Assembly (NCBI RefSeq): GCF_002198735.1
Contig: NZ_MWLO01000115.1
Location: forward strand, 1-64,000
Direction of reading: 5' to 3'
DNA length: 64,000 bases
Origin: Ideonella sp. A 288
Lineage (GTDB): Bacteria > Pseudomonadota > Gammaproteobacteria > Burkholderiales > Burkholderiaceae_C
Shown here one piece after another: positions 23,999 to 35,025 of the stretch. The position numbers and the translations under genes were made by a program. Position 1 is the first letter of the stretch, and each line of letters starts with the position of its first letter. The notes beneath the pieces were generated by a model, which saw only the letters and a list, made by a program, of their open reading frames with translations, had not been told where the DNA came from and ran no database searches.

Positions 23999-25102
23999 AT
24001 GAAGATCGCAATCCTGCCGGGTGACGGCATCGGCACCGAGATCATGGCCGAGGCCGTGAAGGTGCTGAAGGTGCTGGACCTGCGCTTCGAGATGGAAGAG
24101 GCGCTGGTCGGCGGCGCCGCCTACGAGGCCCAGGGCCACCCGCTGCCTGAGGGCACGCTCAACCTGGCCAAGGCCGCCGATGCGGTGCTCTTCGGCGCCG
24201 TTGGCGACTGGAAGTACGACAAGCTCGACCGACCGCTGCGGCCCGAGCAGGCCATCCTGGGGTTGCGCAAGCACCTGGGCCTGTTCGCCAACTTCCGCCC
24301 GGCCATCTGCTACGAGCAACTCACCCATGCGTCGAGCCTGAAGCCCGAGCTGGTGGCGGGCCTCGACATCCTGATCATCCGCGAGCTCACCGGTGACATC
24401 TACTTCGGCCAGCCGCGCGGCCGCCGCACTGCGGTCGACGGCCACTTCCCGGGCGCCGAGGAAGCCTTCGACACGATGCGCTACAGCAAGCCCGAGATCG
24501 AGCGCATCGCCCACGTGGCCTTCCAGGCGGCGCGCAAGCGCAGCAAGAAGGTCACCTCGGTGGACAAGGCCAACGTGCTCGAGACCTTCCAGTTCTGGAA
24601 GGACGTGGTCACCGAGGTGCACGCCCAGTACCCCGACGTGGCGCTCGACCACATGTACGTCGACAACGCAGCGATGCAGTTGGTCAAGGCGCCCAAGGCC
24701 TTCGACGTGGTGGTCACCGGCAACATGTTCGGCGACATCCTGTCGGACGAGGCGGCCATGCTCACCGGCTCGATCGGCATGCTGCCCTCGGCCTCGCTGG
24801 ACAAGCACAACAAGGGCCTGTACGAGCCCAGCCACGGCAGCGCGCCCGACATCGCCGGTAAGGGAATTGCAAACCCGCTGGCTACAATCCTGTCCGCTGC
24901 CATGATGCTCCGCTTCTCGCTCAACCAACCCGAAGCCGCCGCCCGGATCGAATCCGCGGTGCGCTCGGTGCTGTCCGCCGGTCTGCGCACCGGCGACATC
25001 TGGTCCGAGGGCACGCAGCGGGTGGGCACGCGCGAGATGGGCGACGCGGTCGTCGCGGCCCTGTCCGGCAAAACCACCACCACCTCGATTACCACGAGCT
25101 AA
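23999..25102 (+). CDS. leuB: 3-isopropylmalate dehydrogenase
   Basis: 367 residues. It oxidatively decarboxylates 3-isopropylmalate with NAD in leucine synthesis. Isocitrate/isopropylmalate dehydrogenase signatures: [18 protein letters not shown], the substrate arginines in [13 protein letters not shown] and [12 protein letters not shown], the metal-binding region [14 protein letters not shown], and [24 protein letters not shown] for NAD. It is 25 bp after leuD. The 3' end is Thr-rich ([10 protein letters not shown]), which is normal variation. Confidence 0.97.
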   Translation: MKIAILPGDGIGTEIMAEAVKVLKVLDLRFEMEEALVGGAAYEAQGHPLPEGTLNLAKAADAVLFGAVGDWKYDKLDRPLRPEQAILGLRKHLGLFANFRPAICYEQLTHASSLKPELVAGLDILIIRELTGDIYFGQPRGRRTAVDGHFPGAEEAFDTMRYSKPEIERIAHVAFQAARKRSKKVTSVDKANVLETFQFWKDVVTEVHAQYPDVALDHMYVDNAAMQLVKAPKAFDVVVTGNMFGDILSDEAAMLTGSIGMLPSASLDKHNKGLYEPSHGSAPDIAGKGIANPLATILSAAMMLRFSLNQPEAAARIESAVRSVLSAGLRTGDIWSEGTQRVGTREMGDAVVAALSGKTTTTSITTS

Positions 25103-25195
25103 CCAGCTCCGGATCGTCTCGCCCCCACACCTGGACCCCGGCGATTCGAGCCGGGCAACCCGGGGGTCCGGATCGCAACTGGAAAGGCAACTCAC

Positions 25196-26323
25196 ATGGC
25201 ACTCGTAGGATTGGTCGGCTGGCGCGGAATGGTCGGTTCCGTGCTGATGGATCGCATGCAGGCCGAGGGCGATTTCGCACTCATCGAACCGCTGTTCTTC
25301 TCTACCTCCAACGCCGGTGGCGCCGCCCCGTCGATGGCGAAGAACGAAACCCGCCTTCAGGACGCGTTCGACATCGACGCCCTGAAGCGTTGCGACATCG
25401 TCATCACCGCCCAGGGCGGCGACTACACCACCGAGGTCTTCCCCAAGCTGCGCGCCACGGGCTGGAAGGGCCACTGGATCGACGCTGCGTCCACGCTGCG
25501 CATGAAGGACGACGCGGTCATCATCCTCGACCCGGTGAACCTGCCGGTGATCGAGGGCGCCCTGGCCAAGGGCGGCCGCAACTGGATCGGCGGCAACTGC
25601 ACCGTCAGCTGCATGCTGATGGGCGTGGGCGCGCTGTACAAGGCCGGGCTCGTCGAGTGGATGAGCACGCAGACCTACCAGGCGGCTTCGGGCGGCGGCG
25701 CGCAGCACATGCGCGAACTGCTCACGCAGTACGGCACGCTCAACGCCGAAGTCAGGGCCCTGCTCGATGACCCCAAGAGCGCCATCCTCGAGATCGACCG
25801 CAAGGTCATTGCCAAGCAACGTGCGTTGTCGGCGGCTGAAACCGCCAACTTCGGCGTGCCGCTGGGCGGCTCCTTGATCCCCTGGATCGACAAGGATCTC
25901 GGCAACGGCATGTCCCGCGAAGAGTGGAAGGGCATGGCCGAGACGAACAAGATCCTCGGCCAGGGCGAGGGCTTCGGCAGCGCGGCGGTGCCGGTGGACG
26001 GATTCTGCGTGCGCGTCGGCGCGATGCGCTGCCACAGCCAGGCGCTGACCTTCAAGCTGAAGAAGGACGTGCCGGTGGCCGACCTCGAGGCCATGATCGC
26101 CGCCGACAACGCCTGGGTGAAGGTGGTGCCGAACACCCGCGAGGCCACCATCCGCGACCTGACGCCGGTGGCCGTGACGGGCACGATGACGATCCCGGTG
26201 GGCCGCATCCGCAAGATGGCCATGGGCCCCGAGTACGTGGGCGCGTTCACCATCGGCGACCAGCTGCTGTGGGGAGCGGCCGAACCGCTGCGGCGCATGT
26301 TGCGCATTCTGTTGCAGGCCTGA
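25196..26323 (+). CDS. asd: Aspartate-semialdehyde dehydrogenase
   Basis: 375 residues. It reduces aspartyl phosphate to the semialdehyde with NADPH, the branch point for Lys, Met, Thr and peptidoglycan. [15 protein letters not shown] is the Rossmann loop; [12 protein letters not shown] carries catalytic Cys135; [18 protein letters not shown] holds the substrate-binding region with the general-base His. Length and motifs match the Gram-negative Asd branch. ATG 25196 has GGAAAGG about 12 bases upstream. In other beta-proteobacteria asd likewise lies between leuB and fimV. Confidence 0.97.
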   Translation: MALVGLVGWRGMVGSVLMDRMQAEGDFALIEPLFFSTSNAGGAAPSMAKNETRLQDAFDIDALKRCDIVITAQGGDYTTEVFPKLRATGWKGHWIDAASTLRMKDDAVIILDPVNLPVIEGALAKGGRNWIGGNCTVSCMLMGVGALYKAGLVEWMSTQTYQAASGGGAQHMRELLTQYGTLNAEVRALLDDPKSAILEIDRKVIAKQRALSAAETANFGVPLGGSLIPWIDKDLGNGMSREEWKGMAETNKILGQGEGFGSAAVPVDGFCVRVGAMRCHSQALTFKLKKDVPVADLEAMIAADNAWVKVVPNTREATIRDLTPVAVTGTMTIPVGRIRKMAMGPEYVGAFTIGDQLLWGAAEPLRRMLRILLQA

Positions 26324-26421
26324 ACGCGCCACGGCCCGTCGGTGCGTTGCCGATGGGCAACAATCGGCGTTGGATGGCAACGCAAGGACGCGGCCGCCGG
26401 GATTTGAGCCTTTGGATGAGC

Positions 26422-26450
26422 TTGTCAGCCTATATGCTTGATGTTATTGT
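26422..26450 (+). promoter_or_regulatory. Sigma70-type promoter for fimV
   Basis: TTGTCA (26422-26427) and TATTGT (26445-26450) are separated by 17 bp, in an AT-richer patch after asd. A transcript starting near 26457 would have a leader of about 100 bases before the fimV start. Confidence 0.55.
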
Positions 26451-26554
26451 GATTTCAGGCGAATTGGCTGCATGCTGACCCTCAGCGCGATCGTCAGTTC
26501 ATGTCCTCGCGGCGGGCGCCGGGCGGTGCCCGCTGTGGTCATTGTGGAGACGCC

Positions 26555-29125
26555 TTGAAGAACCGACCCTTCCCCGCTGCCCGTACCGCGCTGGCCTTGT
26601 CGGCCGCCCTGGCCCTGACGGCAGCACCCATCGACAGTTGGGCACTGGGCCTCGGCCGCTTGAATGTGCAGTCCGCACTCGGCGAGGCGCTGCGGGCCGA
26701 GATCGACATCACCAGCCTGACACCCGAAGAGGCCTCCACCCTGGCGGTGCGCATTGCGCCGGCCGAGGCCTATCGGGCCGCAGGGGTCGAGTACAACGCC
26801 GCGCTGGCCTCCGCCCGGGCGGTGCTGGCCCGGCGGGCCGATGGCCGGCCCTATCTGCGCGTCACCGGCGACCGGGCCGTGCAGGAACCCTTCGTCGACG
26901 TGATCCTCGAACTCAACTGGTCCAGCGGTCGCCTGGTGCGCGAGTTCACGCTGCTGTTCGACCCGCCCAGCGACAACCGCCCGGCGCCGCCCGTGCAGGC
27001 CGCCGCACCCGTGGCACCGTCGATGTCGCCGGCGCCTGCCGCGCCGGCCCCATCCACCCGAGCGGCCGCACCGGCCCCTGCACCGCGCAGCGCGCCTGTG
27101 CAGTCGCCTGCCGTGGCCACGGCCCCCGCGGCACGGCCGCCTGGTGGCGATGAGTACCGCGTGCGCAGTGGCGACACGCTGTCGCGCATCGCAGGCAAGA
27201 CCCAACGGCCCGGTGTGGTGCTCGACCAGATGCTGGTCGGCCTGTATCGGGCCAACCCCGACGCCTTCATCCAGAGCAACATGAACCGGCTGAAGTCGGG
27301 CGTGGTGCTCGCGGTGCCGTCCACCGACGCTGTCAAGGCCATCACGCCGGGCGAGGCGCGGCAGGTCATCCTGGCGCAGAGCACCGACTTCAACAGTTAT
27401 CGGCGGCGCCTGGCCGAAGGCGCGCCGACGGCCGACACTGACGACGGCGGCCGTCAGGCCAAGGGCAAGGTGAGCGGTTCGGTCGACGACAGGCGCCAGG
27501 CGGCGGCCACATCGCCGGACAAGCTCACGCTGTCCGGTGGTGGCGTGCGGGCGTCTGCGCCCGAGGGGCAGATCTCCAAGGCAGCCGAACGCAAGGACAG
27601 CACGGCCAGAGTGGCCGAACTGACCCGCAACGTCGAGGAACTCAAGCGCCTCCAGCAGGGCGCCTCGGCCGCTCAGGGCACACCACCGGCGGCCGTCGTC
27701 GTCGCGGCGGCGCCAGCGCCGGCCCCTGCGCCAGTTGCAGCCCCTGCGCCAGCACCCGCACCGGCGCCGGCTCCCATGCCTGCACCTGCTGCAGCACCTG
27801 CACCGGCACCGGCCCTCTCGACCGGCCCTGCCGTGGCGGTGTCTCCCCCTGTCGCCCCCGCCCCGGCTCCGGAGCCGGCCGCCCCGATGGCGTCCAAGCC
27901 TGCAGCGGCAGCCGCCCCCATCGCCGGCTCCGAGCCTGGGTTCCTCGATTCCCTGTCGGACAGCCCATACCTCCTGCCCGGCGTGGGTGCCCTCGTGCTC
28001 GCGCTGCTGGGCCTGGGCTACTACCGCTTCAAGGGCCGCAACGGCGGCAAGGACCGCAACGACACGTCGTTCCTCGAGAGCCGTGCCCAACCCGATTCCT
28101 TCTTCGGTGCCAGCGGCGGCCAGCGGGTGGACACCACCGACGCGTCGGCGGGCAGTTCATCGATGGGTTTCTCGCTGAGCCAGCTCGACGCCATCGGTGA
28201 CGTCGACCCGGTGGCCGAGGCCGATGTGTACCTGGCCTATGGCCGCGACCTGCAGGCCGAGGAAATCCTGAAGGAGGCGATGCGCGCCAATCCCGAGCGG
28301 ATGGCGGTGCGCACCAAGCTGCTCGAGGTCTATGCCAAGCGTCGCGACACCAAGGGTTTCGAGCTCCTGGCGGTCCAGCTGTTCTCGCTCACCAAGGGCG
28401 CTGGCGCCGATTGGGAGAAGGCGCAGGCCATGGGTCTGCAGATCGACCCCGAGAACCCCTTGTACCAACCCGGTGGCCATCCCGAAGAGGTGATGCGAAA
28501 CGGCGACAAGGTGTTCGTCGAGCCGTTGGGGGCCACCACGCTGCCGGCCACTGCGATGCCGCGTGGCAACGAGTCCGAGTTCGGTTCGTCCCTGCAGCCC
28601 CTGCCGTTGGATGGCGCACTGGACCTCGAGCTCGATCTCGAACTCGACGTGCCCGGACAAACGCCCGTGTCGCCGATGGAGGCGACGCGTCCATTGGCCA
28701 CTGGCGCGCAACCCGATGCGACGGCGGGCGGGCTCGACTTCGACTTCTCCGCACCCGCCCCATTGGCGCCGGCGGCCGCCTCGCCGGCGAGCCCGACGGG
28801 CATGGATTTCGACCTCGATTCGCTGTCGCTCGATCTGCCGGGCACCCCCGCACCGGCACCATCCCGATCGGCCACCGACCCGACGCTCGACTTCGGCAAC
28901 TTCGCGCTGTCGGACAACGCGCCGCTGGGCGGGTCCACCGTGCCGTCGATGGCCGACCTGGGCCCCGACAGCGCCGACCCGATCGCGCGCAAGCTCGAAC
29001 TGGCCGAGGAGTTCCGCCAGATCGGCGACCTGGAAGGCGCCCGCGACCTGCTCGAGGAAGTGGTGTCCAAGAGCAGCGGCGCCCTCAAGGCCAAGGCCCA
29101 GGGCATGCTCGACGACCTGGGGTGA
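26555..29125 (+). CDS. fimV: FimV/HubP-type polar peptidoglycan-binding protein
   Basis: 856 residues from the TTG at 26555, which places a signal peptide (ALALSAALALTAAPIDSWA) at the very N-terminus and has GGAG upstream. An ATG at 26501 would add 18 residues before it. Layout: FimV N-terminal domain (LGLGRLNVQSALGEALRAEIDI), Pro/Ala linker, LysM motif near residue 200 (YRVRSGDTLSRIAG), a coiled segment (AELTRNVEELKRL), a long Ala-Pro repeat linker, one transmembrane helix near 470-492, then an acidic cytoplasmic part with TPR-like sections and the conserved FimV C-terminus (AEEFRQIGDLEGARDLLEEV). FimV organises the cell pole and supports type IV pili. truA overlaps its stop. Confidence 0.9.
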   Translation: MKNRPFPAARTALALSAALALTAAPIDSWALGLGRLNVQSALGEALRAEIDITSLTPEEASTLAVRIAPAEAYRAAGVEYNAALASARAVLARRADGRPYLRVTGDRAVQEPFVDVILELNWSSGRLVREFTLLFDPPSDNRPAPPVQAAAPVAPSMSPAPAAPAPSTRAAAPAPAPRSAPVQSPAVATAPAARPPGGDEYRVRSGDTLSRIAGKTQRPGVVLDQMLVGLYRANPDAFIQSNMNRLKSGVVLAVPSTDAVKAITPGEARQVILAQSTDFNSYRRRLAEGAPTADTDDGGRQAKGKVSGSVDDRRQAAATSPDKLTLSGGGVRASAPEGQISKAAERKDSTARVAELTRNVEELKRLQQGASAAQGTPPAAVVVAAAPAPAPAPVAAPAPAPAPAPAPMPAPAAAPAPAPALSTGPAVAVSPPVAPAPAPEPAAPMASKPAAAAAPIAGSEPGFLDSLSDSPYLLPGVGALVLALLGLGYYRFKGRNGGKDRNDTSFLESRAQPDSFFGASGGQRVDTTDASAGSSSMGFSLSQLDAIGDVDPVAEADVYLAYGRDLQAEEILKEAMRANPERMAVRTKLLEVYAKRRDTKGFELLAVQLFSLTKGAGADWEKAQAMGLQIDPENPLYQPGGHPEEVMRNGDKVFVEPLGATTLPATAMPRGNESEFGSSLQPLPLDGALDLELDLELDVPGQTPVSPMEATRPLATGAQPDATAGGLDFDFSAPAPLAPAAASPASPTGMDFDLDSLSLDLPGTPAPAPSRSATDPTLDFGNFALSDNAPLGGSTVPSMADLGPDSADPIARKLELAEEFRQIGDLEGARDLLEEVVSKSSGALKAKAQGMLDDLG

Positions 29126-29919
29126 CCGGGCGCATTGCCCTGGGCATCCGCTACCGCGGCCATGCCTACCAGGGCTGGCAGAGCCAACCTGGCGGGCGCA
29201 CCGTTCAAGACGCGCTGGAGCTGGCGCTGTCGCGCTTCGCAGACCGGCCGGTGCGCACCCTGTGCGCCGGCCGCACCGATGCCGGCGTGCATGGCCTGAA
29301 CCAGGTCGTGCACCTCGAGCCGGGCGTTGAGCGGGCCGAGTTCAGCTGGGTGCGCGGCACCAATCGCCACCTGCCCGACGACATCGCGGTGCAGTGGTGC
29401 TGCCCGGTCGAGCCCGATTTCCACGCCCGCAACAGCGCGCGCAGCCGACGCTACCGCTACGTGATGCTGGAGTCGCCAGTGCGGCCCTCGCTCGAGGACG
29501 GCATGGCCGGCTGGACCTTCCGGCCGCTCGACCTCGAGGCCATGCGACAGGCGGCGGCCCATCTGCTCGGCGAACACGATTTCTCGTCGTTCCGGTCGTC
29601 AGAATGCCAGGCGGCCAGCCCGGTGAAGACCCTGCACTCGATCGACTTCCGGCGCCAGGGCACGTTCTGGTGCATCGACTTCCACGGCAACGCCTTCCTG
29701 CACCACATGATCCGCAACCTGATGGGCTGCCTGGTGGCCATCGGCAGCGGCCGGCAGGCGCCGGGCTGGATGGCCGAGGTGCTGGCGGCCCGCAACCGCG
29801 ACGTGGCCGCCCCCACCTTCGCCGCCGATGGCCTGTACTTCGTCGGGCCGACGTACGATGATCGCCACCGCATCCCGGCCAGCGAGGCCGGACCGGGCTG
29901 GTGGGGCATGGCGACATGA
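29122..29919 (+). CDS. truA: tRNA pseudouridine(38-40) synthase
   Basis: 265 residues. It isomerises U38-U40 of the tRNA anticodon arm. The start is GTG 29122, overlapping the fimV stop as GTGA; it gives the usual N-terminus (RIALGIRYRGHAYQGWQ). AGRTDAGVHG holds the catalytic Asp53; RSRRYRYVM, HDFSSFRSSECQAASPVKTL and FLHHMIRNLMGCLVAIG are further TruA motifs. The 3' end overlaps trpF as ATGA. truA between fimV and the trp genes is a conserved beta/gamma-proteobacterial order. Confidence 0.95.
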   Translation: MTGRIALGIRYRGHAYQGWQSQPGGRTVQDALELALSRFADRPVRTLCAGRTDAGVHGLNQVVHLEPGVERAEFSWVRGTNRHLPDDIAVQWCCPVEPDFHARNSARSRRYRYVMLESPVRPSLEDGMAGWTFRPLDLEAMRQAAAHLLGEHDFSSFRSSECQAASPVKTLHSIDFRRQGTFWCIDFHGNAFLHHMIRNLMGCLVAIGSGRQAPGWMAEVLAARNRDVAAPTFAADGLYFVGPTYDDRHRIPASEAGPGWWGMAT

Positions 29920-30563
29920 GTTCGAGAACACGCATCAAGATCTGCGGCCTCACGCGCGAGGCCGACGTCGACGCCGCGGTCGATTGCGGCGCCGACGCCA
30001 TCGGCTTCGTGCTCTGGGACCGCAGCCCGCGGGCCGTGACCATCGCCCGCGCCGCCGAACTGGCGCGGCGGCTGCCGCCCTTCGTGGTGCCGGTGGCCTT
30101 GTTCGTCAATGCCACGCCCGATCACCTGCGGCAGGCCATCGAGGCGCTGCCGCTGGCGCTGCTGCAATTCCATGGCGACGAATCGCCCGAGGCCTGCCTG
30201 GCCGCCGGGAGGCCCTACCTGCGGGCGGCCCGCATGTCGCCGGGCTTCGATTTGCTAGACTTCGCGGCAGTGCATGCGAGTGCCGCCGGCATCCTGCTCG
30301 ACGCCCATGTCGAGGGCTACGGCGGCAGTGGAAAGGCGTTCGATTGGTCTCTCGTCCCCCCTCACGTGCCCCGTCCGGTCGTTTTGTCTGGTGGGTTGAA
30401 TCCTGCAAGCGTGATCGATGGGGTCATGCACGTCCGGCCCTGGGCCGTTGACGTGAGTTCCGGCGTCGAAAGCGCCAAGGGCCTCAAGGACGCCGCGCTG
30501 ATGCGCCGCTTCTGCGAGGCCGTCCGCGAAGCCGATGCGCGCATCGCCGACGTGGCCAACTGA
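29916..30563 (+). CDS. trpF: Phosphoribosylanthranilate isomerase
   Basis: 215 residues, single-function TrpF. An Amadori rearrangement converts phosphoribosylanthranilate to CdRP in tryptophan synthesis. TIM-barrel landmarks: [11 protein letters not shown] with the catalytic Cys, [43 protein letters not shown] with the catalytic Asp, [12 protein letters not shown] and [18 protein letters not shown] 29916 overlaps the truA stop; a second in-frame ATG at 29901 is less likely because the family begins close to the KICG strand. trpB follows after 59 bp. trpC, D and E are not in the window. Confidence 0.95.
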   Translation: MSSRTRIKICGLTREADVDAAVDCGADAIGFVLWDRSPRAVTIARAAELARRLPPFVVPVALFVNATPDHLRQAIEALPLALLQFHGDESPEACLAAGRPYLRAARMSPGFDLLDFAAVHASAAGILLDAHVEGYGGSGKAFDWSLVPPHVPRPVVLSGGLNPASVIDGVMHVRPWAVDVSSGVESAKGLKDAALMRRFCEAVREADARIADVAN

Positions 30564-30622
30564 CCTTTCCCCGATCTCTCCGCCCGTGGCCAACGTCCGC
30601 GGGCTGCACCGCAGGACACACC

Positions 30623-31888
30623 ATGTTCGACTACCACCAGCCCGATGCCCGCGGGCACTTCGGGCCGTACGGCGGCACCTTCGTGGCCGAGACCCTGGTC
30701 CATGCGCTCGACGAACTGCGCGAGGCCTACGACCAGTGCCGCGCCGACCCGGCGTTCATGGCGGAGTACCACCATGAACTGAAGCACTTCGTCGGCCGCC
30801 CCAGCCCCATCTACCACGCCGACCGCCTGAGCCGCGAACTGGGCGGCGCGCAGATCCACCTCAAGCGCGAAGACCTGAACCACACCGGCGCGCACAAGGT
30901 GAACAACACCATCGGCCAGGCGCTGCTGGCCCGCCGCATGGGCAAGAAGCGCGTCATCGCCGAGACCGGTGCCGGCCAGCATGGCGTGGCCACCGCCACC
31001 ATCTGCGCGCGCTACGGCATGGAGTGCGTGGTCTACATGGGCAGCGAGGACGTCAAGCGCCAGTCGCCCAACGTCTACCGCATGCACCTGCTCGGCGCCC
31101 GCGTGGTGCCGGTCGAATCGGGCAGCCGCACGCTGAAGGATGCGCTCAATGAAGCGCTGCGCGACTGGGTCACCAACGTCGAGAACACCTTCTACATCAT
31201 CGGCACGGTGGCCGGCCCGCACCCGTACCCGACGATGGTGCGCGACTTCCAGCGCGTCATCGGCGACGAGTGCGTGGTGCAGATGCCGGCGCAGACGGGC
31301 CGCCAGCCCGATGCCGTGATCGCCTGCGTGGGCGGTGGCAGCAACGCGATGGGCATCTTCTACCCCTACATCGCCCACGAGAACGTGCGCCTCATCGGTG
31401 TCGAGGCGGCAGGCGAGGGGCTCGACAGCGGCAAGCACGCGGCCAGCCTGTCGGCCGGTTCTCCCGGCGTGCTGCACGGCAACCGCACCTACCTGCTGCA
31501 GGACGACAACGGCCAGATCACCGAGACACACTCGATCAGCGCCGGCCTGGACTACCCCGGCGTCGGCCCCGAGCATGCCTACCTGAAGGACATCGGCCGC
31601 GCCGAGTACGTCGGCATCACCGATGCCGAGGCGCTGTCGGCCTTCCACCGCCTGTGCCGCACCGAGGGCATCATCCCGGCGCTGGAATCCAGCCACGCGG
31701 TGGCCTATGCGATGAAGCTGGCGGCCACGATGCGGCCCGACCAGCACCTGCTCGTCAATCTCTCGGGCCGCGGCGACAAGGACATCGGCACTGTGGCCGA
31801 CCTGTCGGGTGCCGAGTTCTTCTGTCGACCCTCGTGCCGAGGCCAGACCGTCAAGGGCGGCGCGCAGACGATCGAGGTGACGCGATGA
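30623..31888 (+). CDS. trpB: Tryptophan synthase beta subunit
   Basis: 421 residues. PLP enzyme that condenses indole and serine. [19 protein letters not shown] is the N-terminus; the PLP lysine is in [29 protein letters not shown] closes over the serine; VGGGSNAMG binds the PLP phosphate; and [16 protein letters not shown] follows. The C-terminus is about 15 residues longer than in many homologues and carries two Cys ([12 protein letters not shown]), an oddity without known meaning. Its stop overlaps the trpA start as ATGA, as expected for subunits made in equal amounts. Confidence 0.97.
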   Translation: MFDYHQPDARGHFGPYGGTFVAETLVHALDELREAYDQCRADPAFMAEYHHELKHFVGRPSPIYHADRLSRELGGAQIHLKREDLNHTGAHKVNNTIGQALLARRMGKKRVIAETGAGQHGVATATICARYGMECVVYMGSEDVKRQSPNVYRMHLLGARVVPVESGSRTLKDALNEALRDWVTNVENTFYIIGTVAGPHPYPTMVRDFQRVIGDECVVQMPAQTGRQPDAVIACVGGGSNAMGIFYPYIAHENVRLIGVEAAGEGLDSGKHAASLSAGSPGVLHGNRTYLLQDDNGQITETHSISAGLDYPGVGPEHAYLKDIGRAEYVGITDAEALSAFHRLCRTEGIIPALESSHAVAYAMKLAATMRPDQHLLVNLSGRGDKDIGTVADLSGAEFFCRPSCRGQTVKGGAQTIEVTR

Positions 31889-32712
31889 GCCGCATTGCCG
31901 CCACCCTGCAGGCGCTGCAGCGCCAGGGCCGCAAGGCCCTGATCCCCTACGTCACCGCGGGCGATCCCTTCGCCGACGCCACGCCCGAGATCATGCTCGG
32001 CCTGGCCGCCGGTGGCGCCGACATCATCGAACTGGGCGTGCCGTTCTCCGACCCCATGGCCGACGGCCCGGTGATCCAGCAGGCCAGCGAGCGGGCCCTG
32101 GCACGCGGCATCGGCCTGGCCCAGGTGCTGGCCCACGTGAAGCGCTTCCGCGAGTCGGACCGCACCACGCCGGTCGTGCTGATGGGCTACGCCAACCCGG
32201 TGGAGCGCTACGACCAGCGCCACGGCGATGGCGCCTTCGTGGCCCATGCCCGCGACGCCGGCGTCGACGGCCTGTTGGTGGTGGACTACCCGCCCGAGGA
32301 GTGCGAGGTCTTCGCGTCGCGCCTGAAGGCCGCCGGCCTCGACCTGATCTTCCTGCTGGCGCCCACCTCCACCGAGGCGCGCATCAAGGAGGTCGGCTGC
32401 ATCGCCACGGGCTACGTCTACTACGTGTCGCTGAAGGGCGTCACCGGCGCCGGTCACCTGGACACCGATGCGGTGGCCGAAGCGGTGCCACGCATCCGCG
32501 CCCATGTCAAGGTGCCGGTGGGTGTAGGCTTCGGGATTCGCGACGCGCAGACCGCCCAGGCCGTGGCCCGGGTGTCCGACGCGGTGGTCATCGGTTCGCG
32601 GCTGGTGCAGATCCTCAACGACCAGCCCCGCGACACGGTGGCCGCCGCCGGCAAGGCCTTCATGGCCGAGATCCGTGCGGCGCTGGACAACGACGTGAAG
32701 GAGCATCGATGA
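31885..32712 (+). CDS. trpA: Tryptophan synthase alpha subunit
   Basis: 275 residues. It cleaves indoleglycerol phosphate to indole, which is channelled to TrpB. The catalytic Glu is in [19 protein letters not shown] and the catalytic Asp in [11 protein letters not shown]. Phosphate-binding loops are VTGAGHLD and [13 protein letters not shown]. Start and stop both overlap neighbours (trpB and accD) by four bases. Full length with no missing motif. Confidence 0.97.
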   Translation: MSRIAATLQALQRQGRKALIPYVTAGDPFADATPEIMLGLAAGGADIIELGVPFSDPMADGPVIQQASERALARGIGLAQVLAHVKRFRESDRTTPVVLMGYANPVERYDQRHGDGAFVAHARDAGVDGLLVVDYPPEECEVFASRLKAAGLDLIFLLAPTSTEARIKEVGCIATGYVYYVSLKGVTGAGHLDTDAVAEAVPRIRAHVKVPVGVGFGIRDAQTAQAVARVSDAVVIGSRLVQILNDQPRDTVAAAGKAFMAEIRAALDNDVKEHR

Positions 32713-33581
32713 GTTGGCTCGAAAAACTGCTGCCGCCCAAGATCCAGCAGACCGACCCGACCGAGCGTCGCTCGGTGCCCGAGGGCCTGTGGGTCAAGTG
32801 CCCGGCCTGCGAGACGGTGCTGTACAACACCGACCTGGCCGAGAACCTCAATGTGTGCCCGAAATGCGACCACCACCACCGCATCGGTGCGCGCGCGCGG
32901 CTCGACACCTTCCTCGACCCCGAGGGCCGCTACGAGATCGGCCAGGAGGTGGTGCCGGTCGACCCGCTGAAGTTCAAGGACAGCCGCAAGTACCCCGAGC
33001 GGCTGAAAGATGCGCTCGAATCCACCGGCGAGACCGACGCGCTGGTCGTCGTGGGCGGCGCGGTGATGAGCGTGCCGCTGGTGGTGGCCTGCTTCGAGTT
33101 CGATTTCATGGGCGGCTCGATGGGCTCGGTGGTGGGTGAGCGCTTCGTGCGCGGCGTCGACGCGGCCATCGAGCAGAAGGTGCCCTTCGTGTGCTTCACG
33201 GCCACCGGCGGCGCGCGCATGCAGGAAGGGCTGTTCAGCCTGTTCCAGATGGCCAAGACCAACGCCGCGCTCACGCACCTGGCCAAGGCCAAACTGCCCT
33301 ACATCAGCGTGCTCACCGACCCCACCATGGGTGGCGTGTCGGCCAGCTTCGCCTTCGTCGGTGACGTGGTCATTGCCGAGCCCAAGGCGCTGGTCGGCTT
33401 CGCCGGCCCGCGCGTGATCGAGAACACCGTGCGCGAGAAGCTGCCCGAAGGCTTCCAGCGCGCCGAGTTCCTGATCACCAAGGGTGCGATCGACCGCATC
33501 GTCGACCGCCGCCAACTGCGCAGCACCATCGCCCACATGCTGGCGATGCTGCAGCGGCAGAGTGCCGATGCCGTCGCCTGA
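32709..33581 (+). CDS. accD: Acetyl-CoA carboxylase carboxyltransferase beta subunit
   Basis: 290 residues. With AccA (not in the window) it moves carboxyl from biotin to acetyl-CoA for fatty-acid synthesis. The N-terminal zinc ribbon has Cys31, Cys34, Cys50 and Cys53 (CPAC and CPKC), which also lets AccD bind its own mRNA in other bacteria. The crotonase-type domain has [30 protein letters not shown] and [11 protein letters not shown]. The start overlaps trpA and the 3' end runs 14 bases into folC, so lipid and folate genes are coupled to trp expression. Confidence 0.97.
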   Translation: MSWLEKLLPPKIQQTDPTERRSVPEGLWVKCPACETVLYNTDLAENLNVCPKCDHHHRIGARARLDTFLDPEGRYEIGQEVVPVDPLKFKDSRKYPERLKDALESTGETDALVVVGGAVMSVPLVVACFEFDFMGGSMGSVVGERFVRGVDAAIEQKVPFVCFTATGGARMQEGLFSLFQMAKTNAALTHLAKAKLPYISVLTDPTMGGVSASFAFVGDVVIAEPKALVGFAGPRVIENTVREKLPEGFQRAEFLITKGAIDRIVDRRQLRSTIAHMLAMLQRQSADAVA

Positions 33582-34941
33582 CCCGGCGCCGGCTCCAGCA
33601 GCACCCCAGCGGCCCGCCGCCATCGACGACAACCGGGGCGCAGGCGGCCCCGGCCGGCGCACGCTGGCCGACTGGCTGGCGCATTGCGAGCACCTGCACC
33701 CCAAGACCATCGACATGACGCTCGACCGGGTGGTCGCTGTGCGCGACCGCCTGGGGCTGCACTTCGACGCGCCGGTCATCAGCGTGGCGGGCACCAACGG
33801 CAAGGGCAGCACCTGCGCGATGCTCGAGTGCGTCGCTCTGCAATCGGGTTATCGCGTTGGCCTGTACATCAAGCCCCACCTGGTGCACTTCGAGGAGCGT
33901 TGCCGCATCAATGGCGAGATGGTCGATGCCGATGCGCTGCTGCCGCACTTCGAGGCGGTGGAGGCCGCGCGCCAGGGCGTGACGCTCACGTACTTCGAGT
34001 TCACCACGTTGGCCATCCTGCGGGCGCTGGCCGCCGTGCCGCTCGACCTGGTGATCCTCGAAGTGGGCCTGGGCGGCCGGCTCGACGCGGTCAATGCCAT
34101 CGACGCCGACTGCGCCGTCATCACCAGCATCGCACTCGACCACACCGAATACCTCGGGCCAGACCGCGAATCGATCGGCCGCGAGAAGGCCGGCATCATC
34201 CGCGGTGGCCGGCCGGTGATCGTCAGCGATCCGCAACCGCCGGCCTCGGTGCTGCGGCGGGCCGAGGAACTGGGCGCCGACCTGTGGTGTCTGGGCCGCG
34301 ACTTCAACGTGCAGGGTGACAAGCAGCAGTGGTCCTGGACCGGTCGCGGCCGGCGCTTCAGCGGCCTGGCCTACCCGGCGCTGCGCGGCGCCAACCAGTT
34401 GCTCAATGCGGGCGGTGCGCTGGCTGCGTTGGAGGCCTTGCGCGACCGCGTGCCGGTCACCGCGCAGGGCGTGCGCAACGGCCTGGCGATGGTCGAACTG
34501 CCCGGCCGCTTCCAGATCGTGCCCGGCCAGCCGACGCTGGTGCTCGACGTGGCTCACAACCCGCAGTCGGTGGCGGCGCTGGCGCTCAACCTCGACGAGA
34601 TGGGCTTCTTTCCGCGCACCCATGCCGTCTTCGGGGCCATGCGCGACAAGGACCTGGCCGGCCTGCTGCCGCACCTGATGCCGCTGGTCGACCACTGGCA
34701 CCTCACCAGCCTGCCGGCCGCCCGGGCGGCCACTGCCGACGAACTGCAGGCCGCGGTGCGGGCCGCCGGGCTGCGCCCGGGCGTCACGCTGCAGTGCCAT
34801 GCCGACCCCCGCGAAGCCCTGCTCGCCGCCCTCGGTTCGGCGGACCCGGCTGATAGAATCATCGTCTTTGGCTCCTTCTACACCGTCGGTGGTGTGCTGA
34901 AGGACGGCCTGCCCCGGTTGGTGGCCAAGCATCTGGGCTGA
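33568..34941 (+). CDS. folC: Folylpolyglutamate / dihydrofolate synthase
   Basis: 457 residues from ATG 33568. It ligates glutamate to dihydropteroate and folates with ATP. The Mur-ligase-like fold is visible: [11 protein letters not shown] is the P-loop, [15 protein letters not shown] follows, [13 protein letters not shown] and [21 protein letters not shown] are FolC signatures, and [13 protein letters not shown] begins the C-terminal domain. The N-terminal about 35 residues are Pro/Ala-rich; the start is set by the overlap with accD. It precedes the SPOR gene by 84 bp. Confidence 0.94.
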   Translation: MPSPDPAPAPAAPQRPAAIDDNRGAGGPGRRTLADWLAHCEHLHPKTIDMTLDRVVAVRDRLGLHFDAPVISVAGTNGKGSTCAMLECVALQSGYRVGLYIKPHLVHFEERCRINGEMVDADALLPHFEAVEAARQGVTLTYFEFTTLAILRALAAVPLDLVILEVGLGGRLDAVNAIDADCAVITSIALDHTEYLGPDRESIGREKAGIIRGGRPVIVSDPQPPASVLRRAEELGADLWCLGRDFNVQGDKQQWSWTGRGRRFSGLAYPALRGANQLLNAGGALAALEALRDRVPVTAQGVRNGLAMVELPGRFQIVPGQPTLVLDVAHNPQSVAALALNLDEMGFFPRTHAVFGAMRDKDLAGLLPHLMPLVDHWHLTSLPAARAATADELQAAVRAAGLRPGVTLQCHADPREALLAALGSADPADRIIVFGSFYTVGGVLKDGLPRLVAKHLG

Positions 34942-35025
34942 CCGACCGCCCGGATCCTGGCGACTGCCCCGGACCACCCGGGTGCTGCCCCCTTTCGCCA
35001 CACCCCCGCGGCCACCGCGCCACGC

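Noticed and set aside
24862-24902. TTGCAA and TACAAT boxes inside leuB as an internal promoter
   Set aside because: The spacing is about 10 bp, too short for a sigma70 promoter, and the sequence encodes a conserved leuB motif.
27660-27930. Ala-Pro codon repeats in fimV as a DNA repeat or CRISPR-like array
   Set aside because: It is a protein linker of low complexity without constant unit length or spacers; such linkers are normal in FimV.
29901-32712. Tryptophan attenuator or leader peptide before the trp genes
   Set aside because: trpF overlaps truA and the trpF-trpB gap is only 59 bp; no Trp-rich leader or alternative hairpins are visible.
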